From: Helicostylum pulchrum
Lineage: Eukaryota; Mucoromycota; Mucoromycetes; Mucorales; Mucoraceae
Length of the DNA stretch: 64,000 nucleotides
Direction of reading: 5' to 3'
NCBI GenBank assembly: GCA_025677825.1
Contig: JAIXMO010000039.1
Coordinates: 124,001 to 188,000 of the forward strand
Shown here: positions 23,866 to 34,836 of the stretch, one piece after another
Layout: each line of letters opens with the position of its first letter
Position numbering within the stretch: position 1 is the first letter of the stretch
Notes under the pieces: model-generated
What the model saw: only the letters and a program-made list of their open reading frames with translations
What the model was told of the DNA's origin: nothing
Database searches by the model: none
Position numbers and translations under genes: made by a program

Positions 23866-25839
23866 ATGAGTCTAATGTCAAGAATTATTAAGAGTAGATC
23901 TAAACAACAAAGACCAGAATACGAACGATGTTTTCCACCAACCGAGTCACCAAAGAGGGACAAAGCAACCCTTTGGTCCATTTTCGCTACAAGTGTTGCT
24001 TGTTTGGGCGGTTTTTTATTTGGTAAAAATAGCCAAAAGATATTTTGTAAGCGATTATGTTGATTTTATTATTACCAAAAAGGATACGACTTGGGTGTAG
24101 TAGGTGGCATGTTAATTGCTCCTTCTTTTCAAACATACTTTGGTATTGATCCTAATGATAAATTGAGAGAGGCAGAGATAAATGGTACTATTGTTTCCGT
24201 ATTACAGATAGGCTGTTTATTTGGTGCCTTATTATCCACGAGTACAGCAGGTATACATTACATGACCCAAAAAAAAAAAAGGAGTGTGGGGTTTTAATTT
24301 ATATGCAAATATAGACAGATTTGGTCGTAAATATAGTATCTTGTTAGCATCGATAGTATTTTTAATAGGTGGCATACTTCAAATTATTGGAATTAGACTA
24401 GAGGTGATGTATACCGGAAGAATTATTTCTGGACTGGGTGTAGGTGCTTTAAGCATGTTAGTTCCCGTAAGTAAATTTTTTGCTTTTTTTTGTTATTGTT
24501 TATTTTAAAAACACATTTTTAGATCTATGTGGCTGAAATTGCGCATCAAAGTCAACGAGGCTTATTAGGTGGATTATGGATGTTTTTTATTGCTACCGGC
24601 TTAGCAGTTTCTTACTGGTCTCATTATGTTGTACGTAAACTAATTGACGAACAAGACAATTTGTTATGGCGTATCCCACTTATCATTCAAATCATCCCTG
24701 CCATTCTACTTTTTTTCGGCATGCTGTTTTTATTCGAGACGCCACGCTGGCTTTGTGCCCATAATAAAATAAGCGAAGCCCACAATGCACTTTCAAAAAT
24801 ATGCGGCCCCTCGCAAAACATATACGATGAAATGAAGCTTATTCAAGACTCTGTAGATCTAGAACGTCGATTATCTTCAACAACGAGTTGGAAGCACGTA
24901 TTTTCTGGCCATAACAGGCCGCGACTCCTTTTAGGTTGCGCTTTGCAGACATTGCAGCAACTGACAGGTATTAATGTCATCAATTATTTTAGTCCCATGG
25001 TCTTTCGTTCGATTGGATTGTCCTCGGGCGAGGCAGAGTTATTTGCTATCGGCGTCTACGGCATTTTAAAAATGGTCGTGGTACTCATTGGTATTTTATG
25101 GTGTGTCGATAGATTTGGAAGAAGGCCGTTGTTGGTCGCTGGTGGCGTAGGAATGGGTATCTGCATGTATGCTTTTTCCATTTGCGTTTCTTCCACTCCT
25201 GCTCCTACTCCCGGTATACCTGCCGATAATGGTTTAACTGTAACAGCTGGACTTGTAAGTCTTTTCCGCCCCGATTTTTCTTTTTTTGATTAACTCGTTA
25301 TGATTTTTAAAAATAGGGAATTGCTTCCATGTATAGTAAGTGAGAATATTATTATTATTATTGTTATTATTAGTGGATACGCTAGCGATTTATTTATAGA
25401 ATTATACTATTAGTCTTTGCAGCGTTCTTTGCGTTATCGTGGGGACCTTGTCCTTGGATTTACTGCTCAGAAATATACCCGATGAGGTAGTAATACAGAA
25501 AGTAACAAGGAAAGAGAGCACTAGATGTCTAACGCAATATTTATAGTACAAGAGCAAAAAGTACTTCCGTTACGACAGCTGTCAATTGGGCTTTCAATGC
25601 ATTAATAGGTAAGGTAAGCCCTATCTTGCTGGCTACTAGTACAATGGGGACGTACGCTTTCTTTGGCAGTTGCTGTATTCTAGCAAGTGTATTTTGTTAC
25701 TTTTTCGTACCCGAGACAAAGGTAAAAAAGAACCAAAAAAGAAGCTTGCGTTAAAACTCACAATTTACTTAAACTTAATTGTGTAACTATTACGTAGGGG
25801 AAAACTTTAGAAGATATAGACAAATTATTTATCAAATAA
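23866..25839 (+). CDS. MFS sugar (hexose) transporter
   Basis: Eight exons (23866-24022, 24083-24250, 24315-24466, 24523-25254, about 25317-25339, 25400-25486, 25547-25721, 25798-25839) give 511 residues. Sugar-porter signatures are present: FGYDLGVVGG in TM1, DRFGRK between TM2 and TM3, an ETPRWLC (PESPR) motif, QQLTGINVINYFSP in TM7, a second DRFGRRP, WGPCPWIYCSEIYPMR in TM10, and PETKGKTLEDID at the end. Twelve membrane segments expected, plasma membrane. The small fifth exon is uncertain: the obvious gtaagt donor breaks frame, while a gtgaga donor four bases downstream restores the conserved TM10. Confidence 0.88.
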
Positions 25840-27100
25840 AAAAAAAATAAGGAACCACTCGTGTTATATAACTTGTAGTGCCCTCTTTCCCCTTCCTCTT
25901 TTTTTTTTTATTAGAAAAAAACTAAAATATACGGAGATTCGGAAGAACTATTTACTATTATTCTTTTTAGTTCTTTACTGTCAATGTCAGTTGATTTAGT
26001 GATACGTATATAGACTTTTTATATATCAAATGATAGAACCAAGTTGGAATGATCACATTCCAATAATATAATATTTCCTCATTCTTCAAAGGTTAACCCT
26101 TCTTTTTTTTCGGTGACATAACTTATTTTTTTATATTCGTTAAACTATCAAGTTTAAGTAAGACTCTAGGAGATATCGCATGCCGAACCAATAGAAAACG
26201 AAAAATCCGTATTACATTACTTCGCGTTAGATCAAACGCACACTTCATTTGCGCTTTATATAATGGGTCTTTTACAGAACGTTTATCAAAAAGATCTTTA
26301 CACAAAAGAAAAAATAGTTATATTTGCAGCTGATTGAAAATAAACTATCGCAGAGATTAATGATAGTTATAAACAAGTTTTGTTTAATTCTAAGGAACAT
26401 GTGTGACAGCTATCCTAAATAATTACGGTGGTACTTTTTTTTTATTAAAAAGAAATTGTAATCGCAGTACACCCTTGTGTCATGTTATTTAATTAATTTA
26501 ATGTAAGTTGCATCAGCTGTATTAACGCAGCCGTGACCCGGTATCATGGGACACCTGCTATATATAGTAGAATGAGAATCATGCCTACAATAGACAGTTA
26601 TAACTCTAATTTACAAATGCACGAGGTGGATATACTTTACAAGAAAGTAAAACGTCTTGAAATAATGTTCTGATTGGTACTTTTCTCGAAATAAAGAATA
26701 TATATTTATATATTTTTTGCATTACCTTGCGTCTTCGATTTGGTAAATTACTATGCAGGGTATTTTTTTTTCATGTTAAAGTTTAAGTATTAGTTACTTC
26801 TTATTTACCATAAAGAAAACAGTTCTTTATTTTTGCATAAAAGCGAAAATAAACGTATTATGTCCTCTTTATTAAAAAGTAAAACTAATGTGTATATGCA
26901 ACCTGCCATTCTCTTTAGCGAAATGTCTGCTGCACCAAGTTTCTTTGTATCAAATGCGTACTTAAAGGAGTCTGCCTCGCCAAGGTAACGAAACATCTTT
27001 CTTTGCTTCTTTACTCAATGAGATCCGATATAAAAAAAAAACTATAGTATAGAATTTTTTCTAAAATGTATCTATAATTTATTTAATAAAAAAAGGCGCT
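25840..27100. other. 1.3 kb intergenic with possible relic ORFs
   Basis: 3' flanks of two convergent genes. Two minus-strand frames (26123-26305 and 26805-26996) contain protein-like stretches but no recognisable domain, and cannot be extended into a gene. They could be decayed remnants or chance. Confidence 0.4.
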
Positions 27101-28453
27101 TTACTCTACGTGTTGGTATTTTTCAATAGGAATGTTTAAAAGATCATACATGTTCAACATTTTTGATTCAGTCCAGCCATGCTCTCTGACCAAATTGATT
27201 ACTTTACCACTTGCGAATCCGGAAGGTCCAAAACGACCTGTTCTACCGGCCATATGTAAATAGGAAGTAACTGACACAGGTTTTCCTAAAATAAACACAT
27301 GCGACACACCAGGAATATCGACACCTCTAGCCGTGAATTCCGTAGCGATCCATAACGTGTCCTTGGACTTTGGCACGCTATTAAACTCCTTGATATCTTC
27401 TGCAGTAATACCGTGTTCGGCCAGCTTGGTTTTGACGCTTGCTACGCTCACCGTAGGTCCAACGAACAAAATACCGTTGCTAACTGGTTCAATTTCTTGT
27501 AACACGGCCACACTTTCCATCATACGATCATCAATGTCATCAAACTGAACTTGCTTATCTTTACTGATAACATCTTCTTTACTTTGCTCAATATTACGAA
27601 TAGCGTCGTCGGATATCACTAAACAATGATGTTGCACCGTAGCGTTACGCTCGTCATCTAATTGAGATCCGTGAACAAGATCTACAAACAAGGGATCCTT
27701 CACCCACCCCTTTTGCTGTAAAAAGTATCGCAAGGGTCGATTGAGTGTAGCAGACGAGATCATCGTTTGATGGTTCAATGTACTTAGGCGATCCAACAAG
27801 ATCTCGGCTGGCTTAGGGTGAGCAGCGCGTTTGTGCTGTTGACGTGCAGTAGCGTACCGTTTAGGCAAGGATAAAGCTTGATCGGCTTCATCTAATACCA
27901 ATCGCTCCAACGCATGTACAGGTAAATGGCCTTGGCTGACACTGTCAAGGATACGAGCCGGTGTACCAACAACAGTATGAGGAATAACCGAAAGATCAAA
28001 TTGATCGGTGTTGGCCATGACTTTAAAATTATGCTCATGGGTAGTTAATTGTTGGATCCAAGATCCGATTTGAAATGCGAGTTCTTGGTTAGGGACAATG
28101 TAAAGCGCATGAACACTCTTACAGACTGAATCGGGGATTGCAGAGGCTAAGGTTAAGGCTGTACCAAAGGTCTTACCGGTACCGGTACGATCGCGTAATA
28201 AAAGATGGCGGCGACCTTGAACTAGTGTAGGGATAAACTCTTCTTGAGCAAGTGTAGGTCGTGTAATATTAAATTTTGACTCTAATTTTTGACACGTCAA
28301 AGGCGAAATTCCTAATTTCTAAGTTTACAAAAATACAAAAATCTGTTAATTTTTTCCGCTATAAAAAAGACGAACTTATAAAACTACCTCGAAAGTAGTG
28401 TAGCATCGCTTAGTTCTCAATATAGAACGTGTAGATTGATACATCAACATCAT
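27101..28453 (-). CDS. Mitochondrial DEAD-box RNA helicase
   Basis: Two exons (28388-28453, 27101-28318) encode 427 residues. The first exon encodes an Arg-rich, Ser/Thr-rich presequence (MMLMYQSTRSILRTKRCYTT), a probable mitochondrial targeting signal. Helicase motifs follow: Q-motif (FEKLGISPLTCQKL..PT..Q), motif I as RDRTGTGKT, PNQELA, TPAR, DEAD, SSAT, a motif V region (ATEFTARGVDIPG), and motif VI as HMAGRTGRFG. Motif I has RDR in place of the usual AQT/AET start, and motif VI has Met where Arg is usual. Probably works in mitoribosome assembly or mitochondrial RNA metabolism, like Mrh4; assignment to that subfamily is inference. Confidence 0.85.
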
Positions 28454-28657
28454 TGCAATTTAAAGGGAAAAGAAGGAAAGGGGAAGAGATAAAAGTAGTT
28501 TTTTTTAAGAGAAAATTTTTTTATTTATAAAAATATAAGAAACCAAAAAGAGTGCAGAGAATCTGTAAATAAGAAATAAAAGGTTAGAAAAAAAGTTTTT
28601 TAAAATGAAAATATCAGGAATTAAAAAAGATTAAATTTCTTTATTTATTTTTTTCAG

Positions 28658-28711
28658 CTAAGGCATTGGTTTGTCTTCAGTAAGAGTGCAGAACAGGTCT
28701 GTTTTCTTCAT
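28658..28711 (-). CDS. Possible 17-residue micro-ORF behind a TATA-like box
   Basis: An ATG one base after a splice-acceptor-like TTACAAG, encoding MKKTDLFCTLTEDKPMP. Upstream on the same strand is a GTATAAAAG box (28837-28845) and an AAG|GCAAGT donor-like site near 28786, so a short spliced transcript with a GC-AG intron in its leader is conceivable. No family recognised. Could equally be noncoding or chance. Confidence 0.2.
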   Translation of the reverse strand: MKKTDLFCTLTEDKPMP

Positions 28712-28836
28712 CCTTGTAAAAAAAAATAAAGAAAAAAAAAACGATTTTTTCTTCCCAACGAAAATAATAAGAGATAATACTTGCCTTTAATGATTTGTTA
28801 ATGATAAAAAGAAAAGATGAACAGGAAATAAAATAT

Positions 28837-28845
28837 CTTTTATAC
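28837..28845 (-). promoter_or_regulatory. TATA-like box GTATAAAAG
   Basis: Well-formed TATA element on the minus strand, far upstream of the helicase start (about 390 bp) and downstream of bZIP. Might drive a short transcript or an alternative helicase leader. Confidence 0.3.
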
Positions 28846-29057
28846 TTTTTCACAATTCGGTAAATGAAGTAACGAAAAAAAATTTTATAAGGATAAACAG
28901 TCCAGTCGGTTTAAACAAGCGCTATTTTCTGGCAAAACGACATTGGTTCAGCAAAGAGGGGACGGAAACGAAAAAAAAAAAAATTAGATTATCGAAAAAT
29001 AGAATGTTTGGTTTCCATTTTTAAAAAAAGGCCACTATTGAAAGACCTTTTGTAATT

Positions 29058-29108
29058 ATTGAATTGAAACATAGAAATTGAATTGAAACATAAATAATTG
29101 AATTGATA
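29058..29108. repeat. Short tandem repeat, unit ATTGAATTGAAACATA
   Basis: Two near-complete copies and a third partial copy (ATTGAATTGATA) lie in the 3' flank of the bZIP gene. Confidence 0.6.
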
Positions 29109-29251
29109 GGAAACGTAAAAAGTTTTTTATTAAAATTGAAAGAAACGGTTTTTTTTTGATGTAATAATATTAAAAAAAATGAGATAAATTATATATGGAA
29201 ATGGTAGAGGTAAAAAAAATATAAAAAAAAATAAAGGTAAATTTTTTTTTT

Positions 29252-30061
29252 TTAAGGGCGAGAAGAAAGAGCTTTATGAGCTTCAGCCAACTGATCTTCT
29301 AAAACCTTGATACGGTTTTCATAAGATTGTTCTTTTGCTTTCAAGTTGGTCTTTTCGGAATCCAACACAGCAACGCGCATCAATAAACCGGCGTTCATTT
29401 TTTCGAGTTCACTGACACGGATTTCAAGGGTCTCCATCTTTTGCACCTTACGAAGACGAGATCTACGAGCGGCATCAGTATTCTTTTGACGCTTGACAGC
29501 AGCATCATCACTTGGGTCTTCAATTTCCAGTTCACGCTTCTTGGTCTTTGTAGAGAAAGTAGGTGTGGTTGCACTTTGAACAGCAGGTGATACTTCAGCA
29601 GTACTAGTAGTAGTAGTAGACACAGCAGGCGCAGCAGCAACGGCGGCTAAAGCAGCTAAAGCAGCGGGTAAAGATTCACCAATATCAGCAAACAAGTTTG
29701 TCATGGGAGCACTCATTTGTAAGTTAGAAGCAGAAGGGTAACCAAGCTGAGGAGCAGGAGAATCAAGAATAGCAGATACATCAAGATCTTTATCAGTGAA
29801 AGAACAACCAAGCGATAAATCATCCTTTGATTGGAAAGGAGGAGACATTAAGAATTGATCTAATGGAGTGTTGATTTCAGGTGAAGAATGGATGCTGCAT
29901 TCAGGAGATAAGAAATCTTGCTTTAACCATTCATCAAACACAGAAGAAGGTTCGTGAAATGGAGTACCCATAGTTGGGGTAAGGGATTGATAGAGTTGAG
30001 AGAATACGTCTTGGTCCATAATGGATGCGGATTCGAGAGCGGGAGTTTGGATAGTGGACAT
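29252..30061 (-). CDS. Gcn4/Cpc1-like bZIP transcription factor
   Basis: Intronless, 269 residues. The C-terminal ~85 residues form a bZIP: the basic region contains NTDAARRSRLRK near residue 190 (NxxAAxxSR rule), matching the Gcn4 type (NTEAARRSRARK), then a leucine zipper. A KKRELEIEDPSDDAAVKRQK lead-in also matches the Gcn4/Cpc1 family. The acidic, Pro/Ser-rich N-terminus with FDEWLKQDFLSPE looks like an activation domain. Predicted general amino-acid control regulator. The leader has several short upstream ORFs (separate entries), consistent with translational control by eIF2alpha kinase as known for GCN4 and cpc-1. Confidence 0.88.
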   Translation of the reverse strand: MSTIQTPALESASIMDQDVFSQLYQSLTPTMGTPFHEPSSVFDEWLKQDFLSPECSIHSSPEINTPLDQFLMSPPFQSKDDLSLGCSFTDKDLDVSAILDSPAPQLGYPSASNLQMSAPMTNLFADIGESLPAALAALAAVAAAPAVSTTTTSTAEVSPAVQSATTPTFSTKTKKRELEIEDPSDDAAVKRQKNTDAARRSRLRKVQKMETLEIRVSELEKMNAGLLMRVAVLDSEKTNLKAKEQSYENRIKVLEDQLAEAHKALSSRP

Positions 30062-30114
30062 ATTTTAAGATTATTAATTTTGAGATTTTTCAGATTGATT
30101 TGACTATTTGAGAT

Positions 30115-30195
30115 TCAAGAGAGTTTATATTTCAGCAAGGTAGTAATAAATGAGGTTTTCGAGTTTTTCGGCTTTTTTTGGTAGTGTGTAAACAT
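30115..30195 (-). other. Upstream ORF in bZIP leader (26 codons)
   Basis: ATG at 30195, stop TGA at 30117-30115, 53 nt before the bZIP ATG. Overlaps the 29-codon uORF in another frame. Lies wholly upstream of the main ORF. Confidence 0.5.
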
Positions 30196-30221
30196 ATTAA
30201 AGAAGAGTTATGGTAGACCAT
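30132..30221 (-). other. Upstream ORF in bZIP leader (29 codons)
   Basis: ATG at 30221, stop TGA at 30134-30132, ending about 70 nt before the bZIP start. Probable equivalent of the longer, inhibitory uORF2 of cpc-1-type leaders. Confidence 0.55.
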
Positions 30222-30310
30222 GTTGGCTACGTGAGATTTTAATCGAGATATAAATGAAATGTGTTGTCTGGTTCTATGTAAAAAATTCGTCCAAAAGGGA
30301 ACGAGGGCAA

Positions 30311-30328
30311 TTAAGCAGTGAAGGTCAT
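30311..30328 (-). other. Short upstream ORF in bZIP leader (5 codons)
   Basis: ATG ACC TTC ACT GCT TAA, about 90 nt upstream of the longer uORF. A very short first uORF is the hallmark of reinitiation-permissive uORF1 in GCN4/cpc-1 leaders. Confidence 0.55.
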
Positions 30329-30829
30329 CGTGTTAATACGGACTGTAAAAAGTGAGATGGATATAAAAGTTTGTATAAAGGGTTTAAAAAGGGTTTAAGA
30401 AAGTGTGTAAGCTGAAAAGCCTAAAAGATAGTTTTTTTTTTCAAAGGCTGAAAAAAAAAACGGATAAAAAGTAGTGGGGTTTTTTTTACTGGAGATTTTC
30501 CAATAAAAATGAGAATAGAAAGAAAACTTTTTTTTTAATAAAGAGTACGTAAAAAAAAAGAGAAATATCATAAAAAAAAATTCTTTTTTATATGGACTAT
30601 TATCTTGTACTTCATTGGTTGCTGAAATAGATAACGATGTGAGTCATTTCGTCCCTTTCCTATTATAGACTACAGCATACAGTGGCTTATTTTTTATTAC
30701 ATGAAATTTTCTGGGTTCCCTTGGAACCGCATACCAGTGGGTAAATCTCGTGCCGAATACAAAAAAACCTTACTAGGAAAAAAACTAAAAAAACTAAAAG
30801 CACTTGTTTATACTCTCTTTTTATTCCTT

Positions 30830-30860
<31 letters not shown>

Positions 30861-30861
30861 G
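30329..30861. other. Divergent promoter region, bZIP / ceramidase
   Basis: AT-rich with no gene. A 24-nt A run (30837-30860) ends one base before the ceramidase start codon. Confidence 0.5.
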
Positions 30862-30923
30862 ATGTATATTGTTGACCCGAGTGATTACTACTGGGGCCCA
30901 GTGTAAGTTAAAAAAAAGTACCT

Positions 30924-30957
<34 letters not shown>

Positions 30958-32242
30958 CTTTGCACCCCCTTTTTTTTTTTGTTTACGTATAATATTTTAG
31001 CACGTCCACAATTGACTGGTGTGAAGTAAGTTGCTATAAGATATTCCCACACACCTTCCTTACATTACTTTTGTTCTGCATCAGGAAAATTACACCGTTT
31101 CACCATATATAGCGGAATTCTTTAATACCATCACTAATTTAGGCTTTGGTAAGCAAAAAAAAGTTACAAAAATAATAAAAATATAAATGTAATTTTTTTC
31201 TGTGTGTTGCGTTAGTCTTCTTTTCTTTGTTTGGTATCTACAATGTGTTTCGAAATAATGCCAGTAAAAAATTAATCGTTGCTTATCTTGGTGTCATGAT
31301 GGTCGGCTTCGGGTCGTGCGTAACCTGAGTTTTTTTTTTTTTTTTCTTTCTCTTTTCACTTGACTGACTTTTTATTCGGCAGGTGGTTCTTCCATATGAC
31401 TTTGCAGTACAATATGCAGTTATTAGATGAATTACCAAGTAAATATAAAACTATAAGCAATATGTAAATAGCATGGTTAACCCTACTTTTTTTTTAAAAA
31501 ATATAAAATAGTGCTTTATGTAGCATGTATTATGATATGGCAAACGTAAGTGTAACAATGGGGGGAGGAGTTCTTTAATTGCGCCGTTTTGACTTTTTCT
31601 TCTCCAGTTTTATCGTAGATCCAATTAGTACAATAGGCATCAAACTTCCAGTTGCTTTGGCACTTTGCTCCGGAACAATTTCTTACGTTTATATTATTAT
31701 CAACGATCCTGTATTTCATCAAGTTTCTTACGCTTTACTTGTACTTTGCATTGTATCTCGTGCTATTTTACTATTGCGCAGAGTACCCGACCAATACGAT
31801 ACTTATGAAAAACCTCGTTTGCAACTTTTACTTTGGTTAGCAGCATTAGGTTTTATTATTTCATTTGCTATTTGGAATATCGACAACATATTTTGTGTTT
31901 CTTTAAGGTCTTGGCGAAGCACTGTATCTACTTTAACAGGCTCCGTAAGCGAGGTATTTTTTTTAAACAAGGCAAATATTATTAACGTACCGACTTACCA
32001 AAAAAAACACTATTTTTAGCTTCATGGATGGTGGCACATTGGTACAGGTATAGTAATTCGATGAACGGTTACTCTTTTTTAAAAATACTAATTTGGATAT
32101 AATAGCCTTAGGTGTCTACTACTTTATTGTCTTTTGTGAGTGGATTCAACCTGTACTTGTTGATAGCCCCAACCAGTATAGACTTTATTGGTTTGGTCCT
32201 CTCTGTTATTTAAGACCTTTAACAAAGCTCAAGTCGTTATAA
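30862..32242 (+). CDS. Alkaline ceramidase (YPC1/YDC1/ACER family)
   Basis: Hydrolyses ceramide to sphingoid base and fatty acid in ER/Golgi membranes. Nine exons (30862-30902, 31001-31025, 31085-31148, 31216-31315, 31383-31438, 31512-31545, 31608-31953, 32020-32047, 32106-32242) join in frame to 276 residues. Family motifs: YYWGP, then [34 protein letters not shown] with the zinc/catalytic His and Ser, QLLDELPM, and the C-terminal LHGWWHIGT with two more metal-binding His. Seven membrane helices expected. Exon 2 is 25 nt. The intron after GFGS uses a weak gtgcgt donor; this is the only in-frame option. Confidence 0.93.
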
Positions 32243-32428
32243 GTTACACGTGACTGAGCAATAAAAAATCACCCTTTTTTTCGTATTTGTGTTCCAACCC
32301 CCTTCCCCTTTGTCCCGTCCCCCCCCCCCTTTTTTTTTCTCTTTCTCTCTTTAACATTGTATATCGCCTTTTTTATTTTATTTTTCTTTCCGTTATTTAT
32401 TTTACTGTTAAAAAAAAAAAAAAAAAGA

Positions 32429-33827
32429 ATGTTGCATCACGGTAGAGATTCTTCATTATCATCCATCTCTGGATCGTTTAACGACAGTTGTTCCATTAGT
32501 TCGGGATCGCCACGTACTTCGCCCATGAATTCACCTTACGTTTCACCGGGCGGTTCACCAAGGGAGTCGTTAAATAACCAATTCACGACGAGTATGTCTC
32601 TTCAGCCGCCTTCAAATAAATCGAATAATGTCAATAGTAATACGTTTGTTCATAAATTATACAAGTAAGTGTTTTTTTAAAAAAACCTGAGTGGTAATAT
32701 ACATGTTGGTTTATTTTTAAATAGTATGGTTGTAGATAATCAGTACCAGCATTTGATTGCATGGAATTATACAGGGTCTTCATTTATCGTTTGTAATATC
32801 ATGGAGTTTTCGAGAGATGTATTACCCAAACATTTTAAGCATAATAATTTTAGTAGTTTTGTACGCCAATTGAATATGCAAGTAATACGATTTGATACCG
32901 AATACAATTTACTAATCTTTTTTTGTTGTATACTTATTAGGTATGGGTTTCATAAAGTAAATAAATCACCTAGAGGACATCGTACATTAGCAGAAAATCA
33001 AATATGGGAGTTTTCTCATCCTAAATTTATCAAAGATCGTCCTGATTACCTAGACGAAATTAAGCGAAAATCTCTAGAGACAGAGACAACAAGAAGAGAT
33101 CACGGTGATATTCATTCACATATGGCCATGATGCAGGTATCTCAATCGGAAATGATACAACAATTAGCTCGTTTACAAGATAATTTTAGCCAGGTCGTAA
33201 GAGAATTAGCTGATACAAAATCTAAGCAACATAAACAACAACAAGTTTTGAAAAACATGATGGATTTCTTATCTGCTCGACACGGCGCACAAGGTATTTA
33301 ATATATAAATATATTATATATAAATTAGTAGTAGTAGAAACTCAATTTCTTTTTACTTAGTACAAGTACCACCCGAATTAAATATGAACGGTTTTGTTGA
33401 TGTTGAAAGACCACCTTCTATATTTATTACTTCGCATGATACACCTCAATTTTATAATAACAACAATACTAACCACAACAACAATAATAATAATAATAAT
33501 AATAATACTATGCAAAGACAACAATCCAATTTTACATCCAATAATTCATCACGCCATCCTACCCCGCCAGCACTTACCGTTCAAACCCATAATTTACCTC
33601 ATCTTAGTTTATCCCCCATGGACAACTCACCTGCACTCAGTGCATATCATACCGCATTAAACACGCCTGTCTCTCCTAGTCCCAGTCCATTTATCGCTGA
33701 CGATGATATTCCTAGTCTCTACAGCCCTCACAGTCCAATGACTCCCGCATTCGCTCTCAACGAACCTTATCAGCAACCCTTTTATCAGGACATGAATTAT
33801 ACAAATTCATTTGCCAGAACAGGTTAA
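32429..33827 (+). CDS. Second heat-shock-factor-type transcription factor
   Basis: Four exons (32429-32664, 32725-32877, 32941-33293, 33361-33827) give 402 residues. The HSF domain begins near residue 72 (TFVHKLYN) with FKHNNFSSFVRQLNMYGFHKV and QIWEFSHPKFIK. A coiled-coil (MMQVSQSEMIQQLARLQDNF) follows, then an Asn-rich and Pro/Ser-rich tail. The second intron must use a GC donor (AT|GCAAGT) to keep the invariant NMYGFHKV; the intron is 63 nt and stop-free in frame, so retention would insert 21 residues in the DNA-binding domain. An 17-nt A run ends two bases before the start codon. Paralogous to the polyQ HSF 11 kb away. Confidence 0.87.
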
Positions 33828-34109
33828 TTTTTTTTTGTAGTTAATAAGTTCCTATCTATTTATTTATTTTAAAATAAACAAACGTTTACGTTTATTTATT
33901 TCTAATTTTGGGATTTACTATTTGCATATGCTCATCAAAAAAGGGGAATATTGAATACTTTAACAGCTTCTTGATCGACGTCAGAGGGCGTTTTATTTCC
34001 TAGTTGTTAGAATTTTACTTAAAAAAGGTGAAAATCGTCGTTCGTCAAGGGGGAGTGCTAATCCCACTAATTTGGATAAATAGTAGCAGATCAGATAAAA
34101 CGCATCCCC

Positions 34110-34140
<31 letters not shown>

Positions 34141-34836
34141 AGCAGGACAATAAGTTTAATAACTAGGTCTCTTTTGGATGCGCTACTTAGTTTCAGAAGC
34201 TTGCCACCAATGATGTAAAAACAAGCAGATTAAATCTTTTAAAGAGGGAGCGTATACATTACATGAATCGAAAAAAAACTGTGTGCACTCATGTTCAGAA
34301 TACTCATTTGTTTACATAATGCCAAATGCGCGTTATAGCTGCATTTTTTCGGGATAACTATATGTCCATTGCAATTTATCACAGTTACAAAAAAATAGTA
34401 ACCGTGCAAAAGATATTTTAAAGTTCCTTTTTAAAATGATAAACGAGATTGTATGACACGCCTTTGTCAAAGTCAATTGTCCTCCTTCTATACCCGCCGA
34501 AAGGTATGTAGATACTACCTTGTACAAATAATTTTAGAGACTACTCTGAAATACCAAATATAAACTAATTACTCCTTCCCTCCAAAAGTTTCTTTCAGAT
34601 AAAATGAGCTTTAATTTGGAATTACAAAAGTTGGACAACAGAATTCTCTTTTACGGAACTCCAAAAAGATTAGGGTTTTAAAATCATGGTTGCACGGGAT
34701 GAACACGCAATACTCCGTCCATAATCAAACCACTCGAATTTTTCTTTTTTTTTCCCTCTTTTCTTTTTTTTATTATTTCAAAATAGCACACTAGAGCTTT
34801 ATATAATCATCTTCCACAAGAAAAAAAAAAAAAAAG
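33828..34836. other. 1 kb intergenic with a 30-nt poly-T run
   Basis: No gene. A T tract spans about 34111-34140. Probably the HSF 3' flank and the glycosyltransferase promoter. Confidence 0.5.

Larger units (their letters stand above)
28454..29251. other. Intergenic downstream of bZIP with a possible short transcript
   Basis: Between tandem minus-strand genes. Besides the helicase promoter it holds a TATA-like box and a tiny ORF (listed separately) and a short tandem repeat at 29058-29108. Otherwise A/T homopolymers. Confidence 0.45.

Noticed and set aside
29058..29108. CRISPR-like repeat
   Set aside because: Only two to three short direct copies with no spacers, in a eukaryotic genome.
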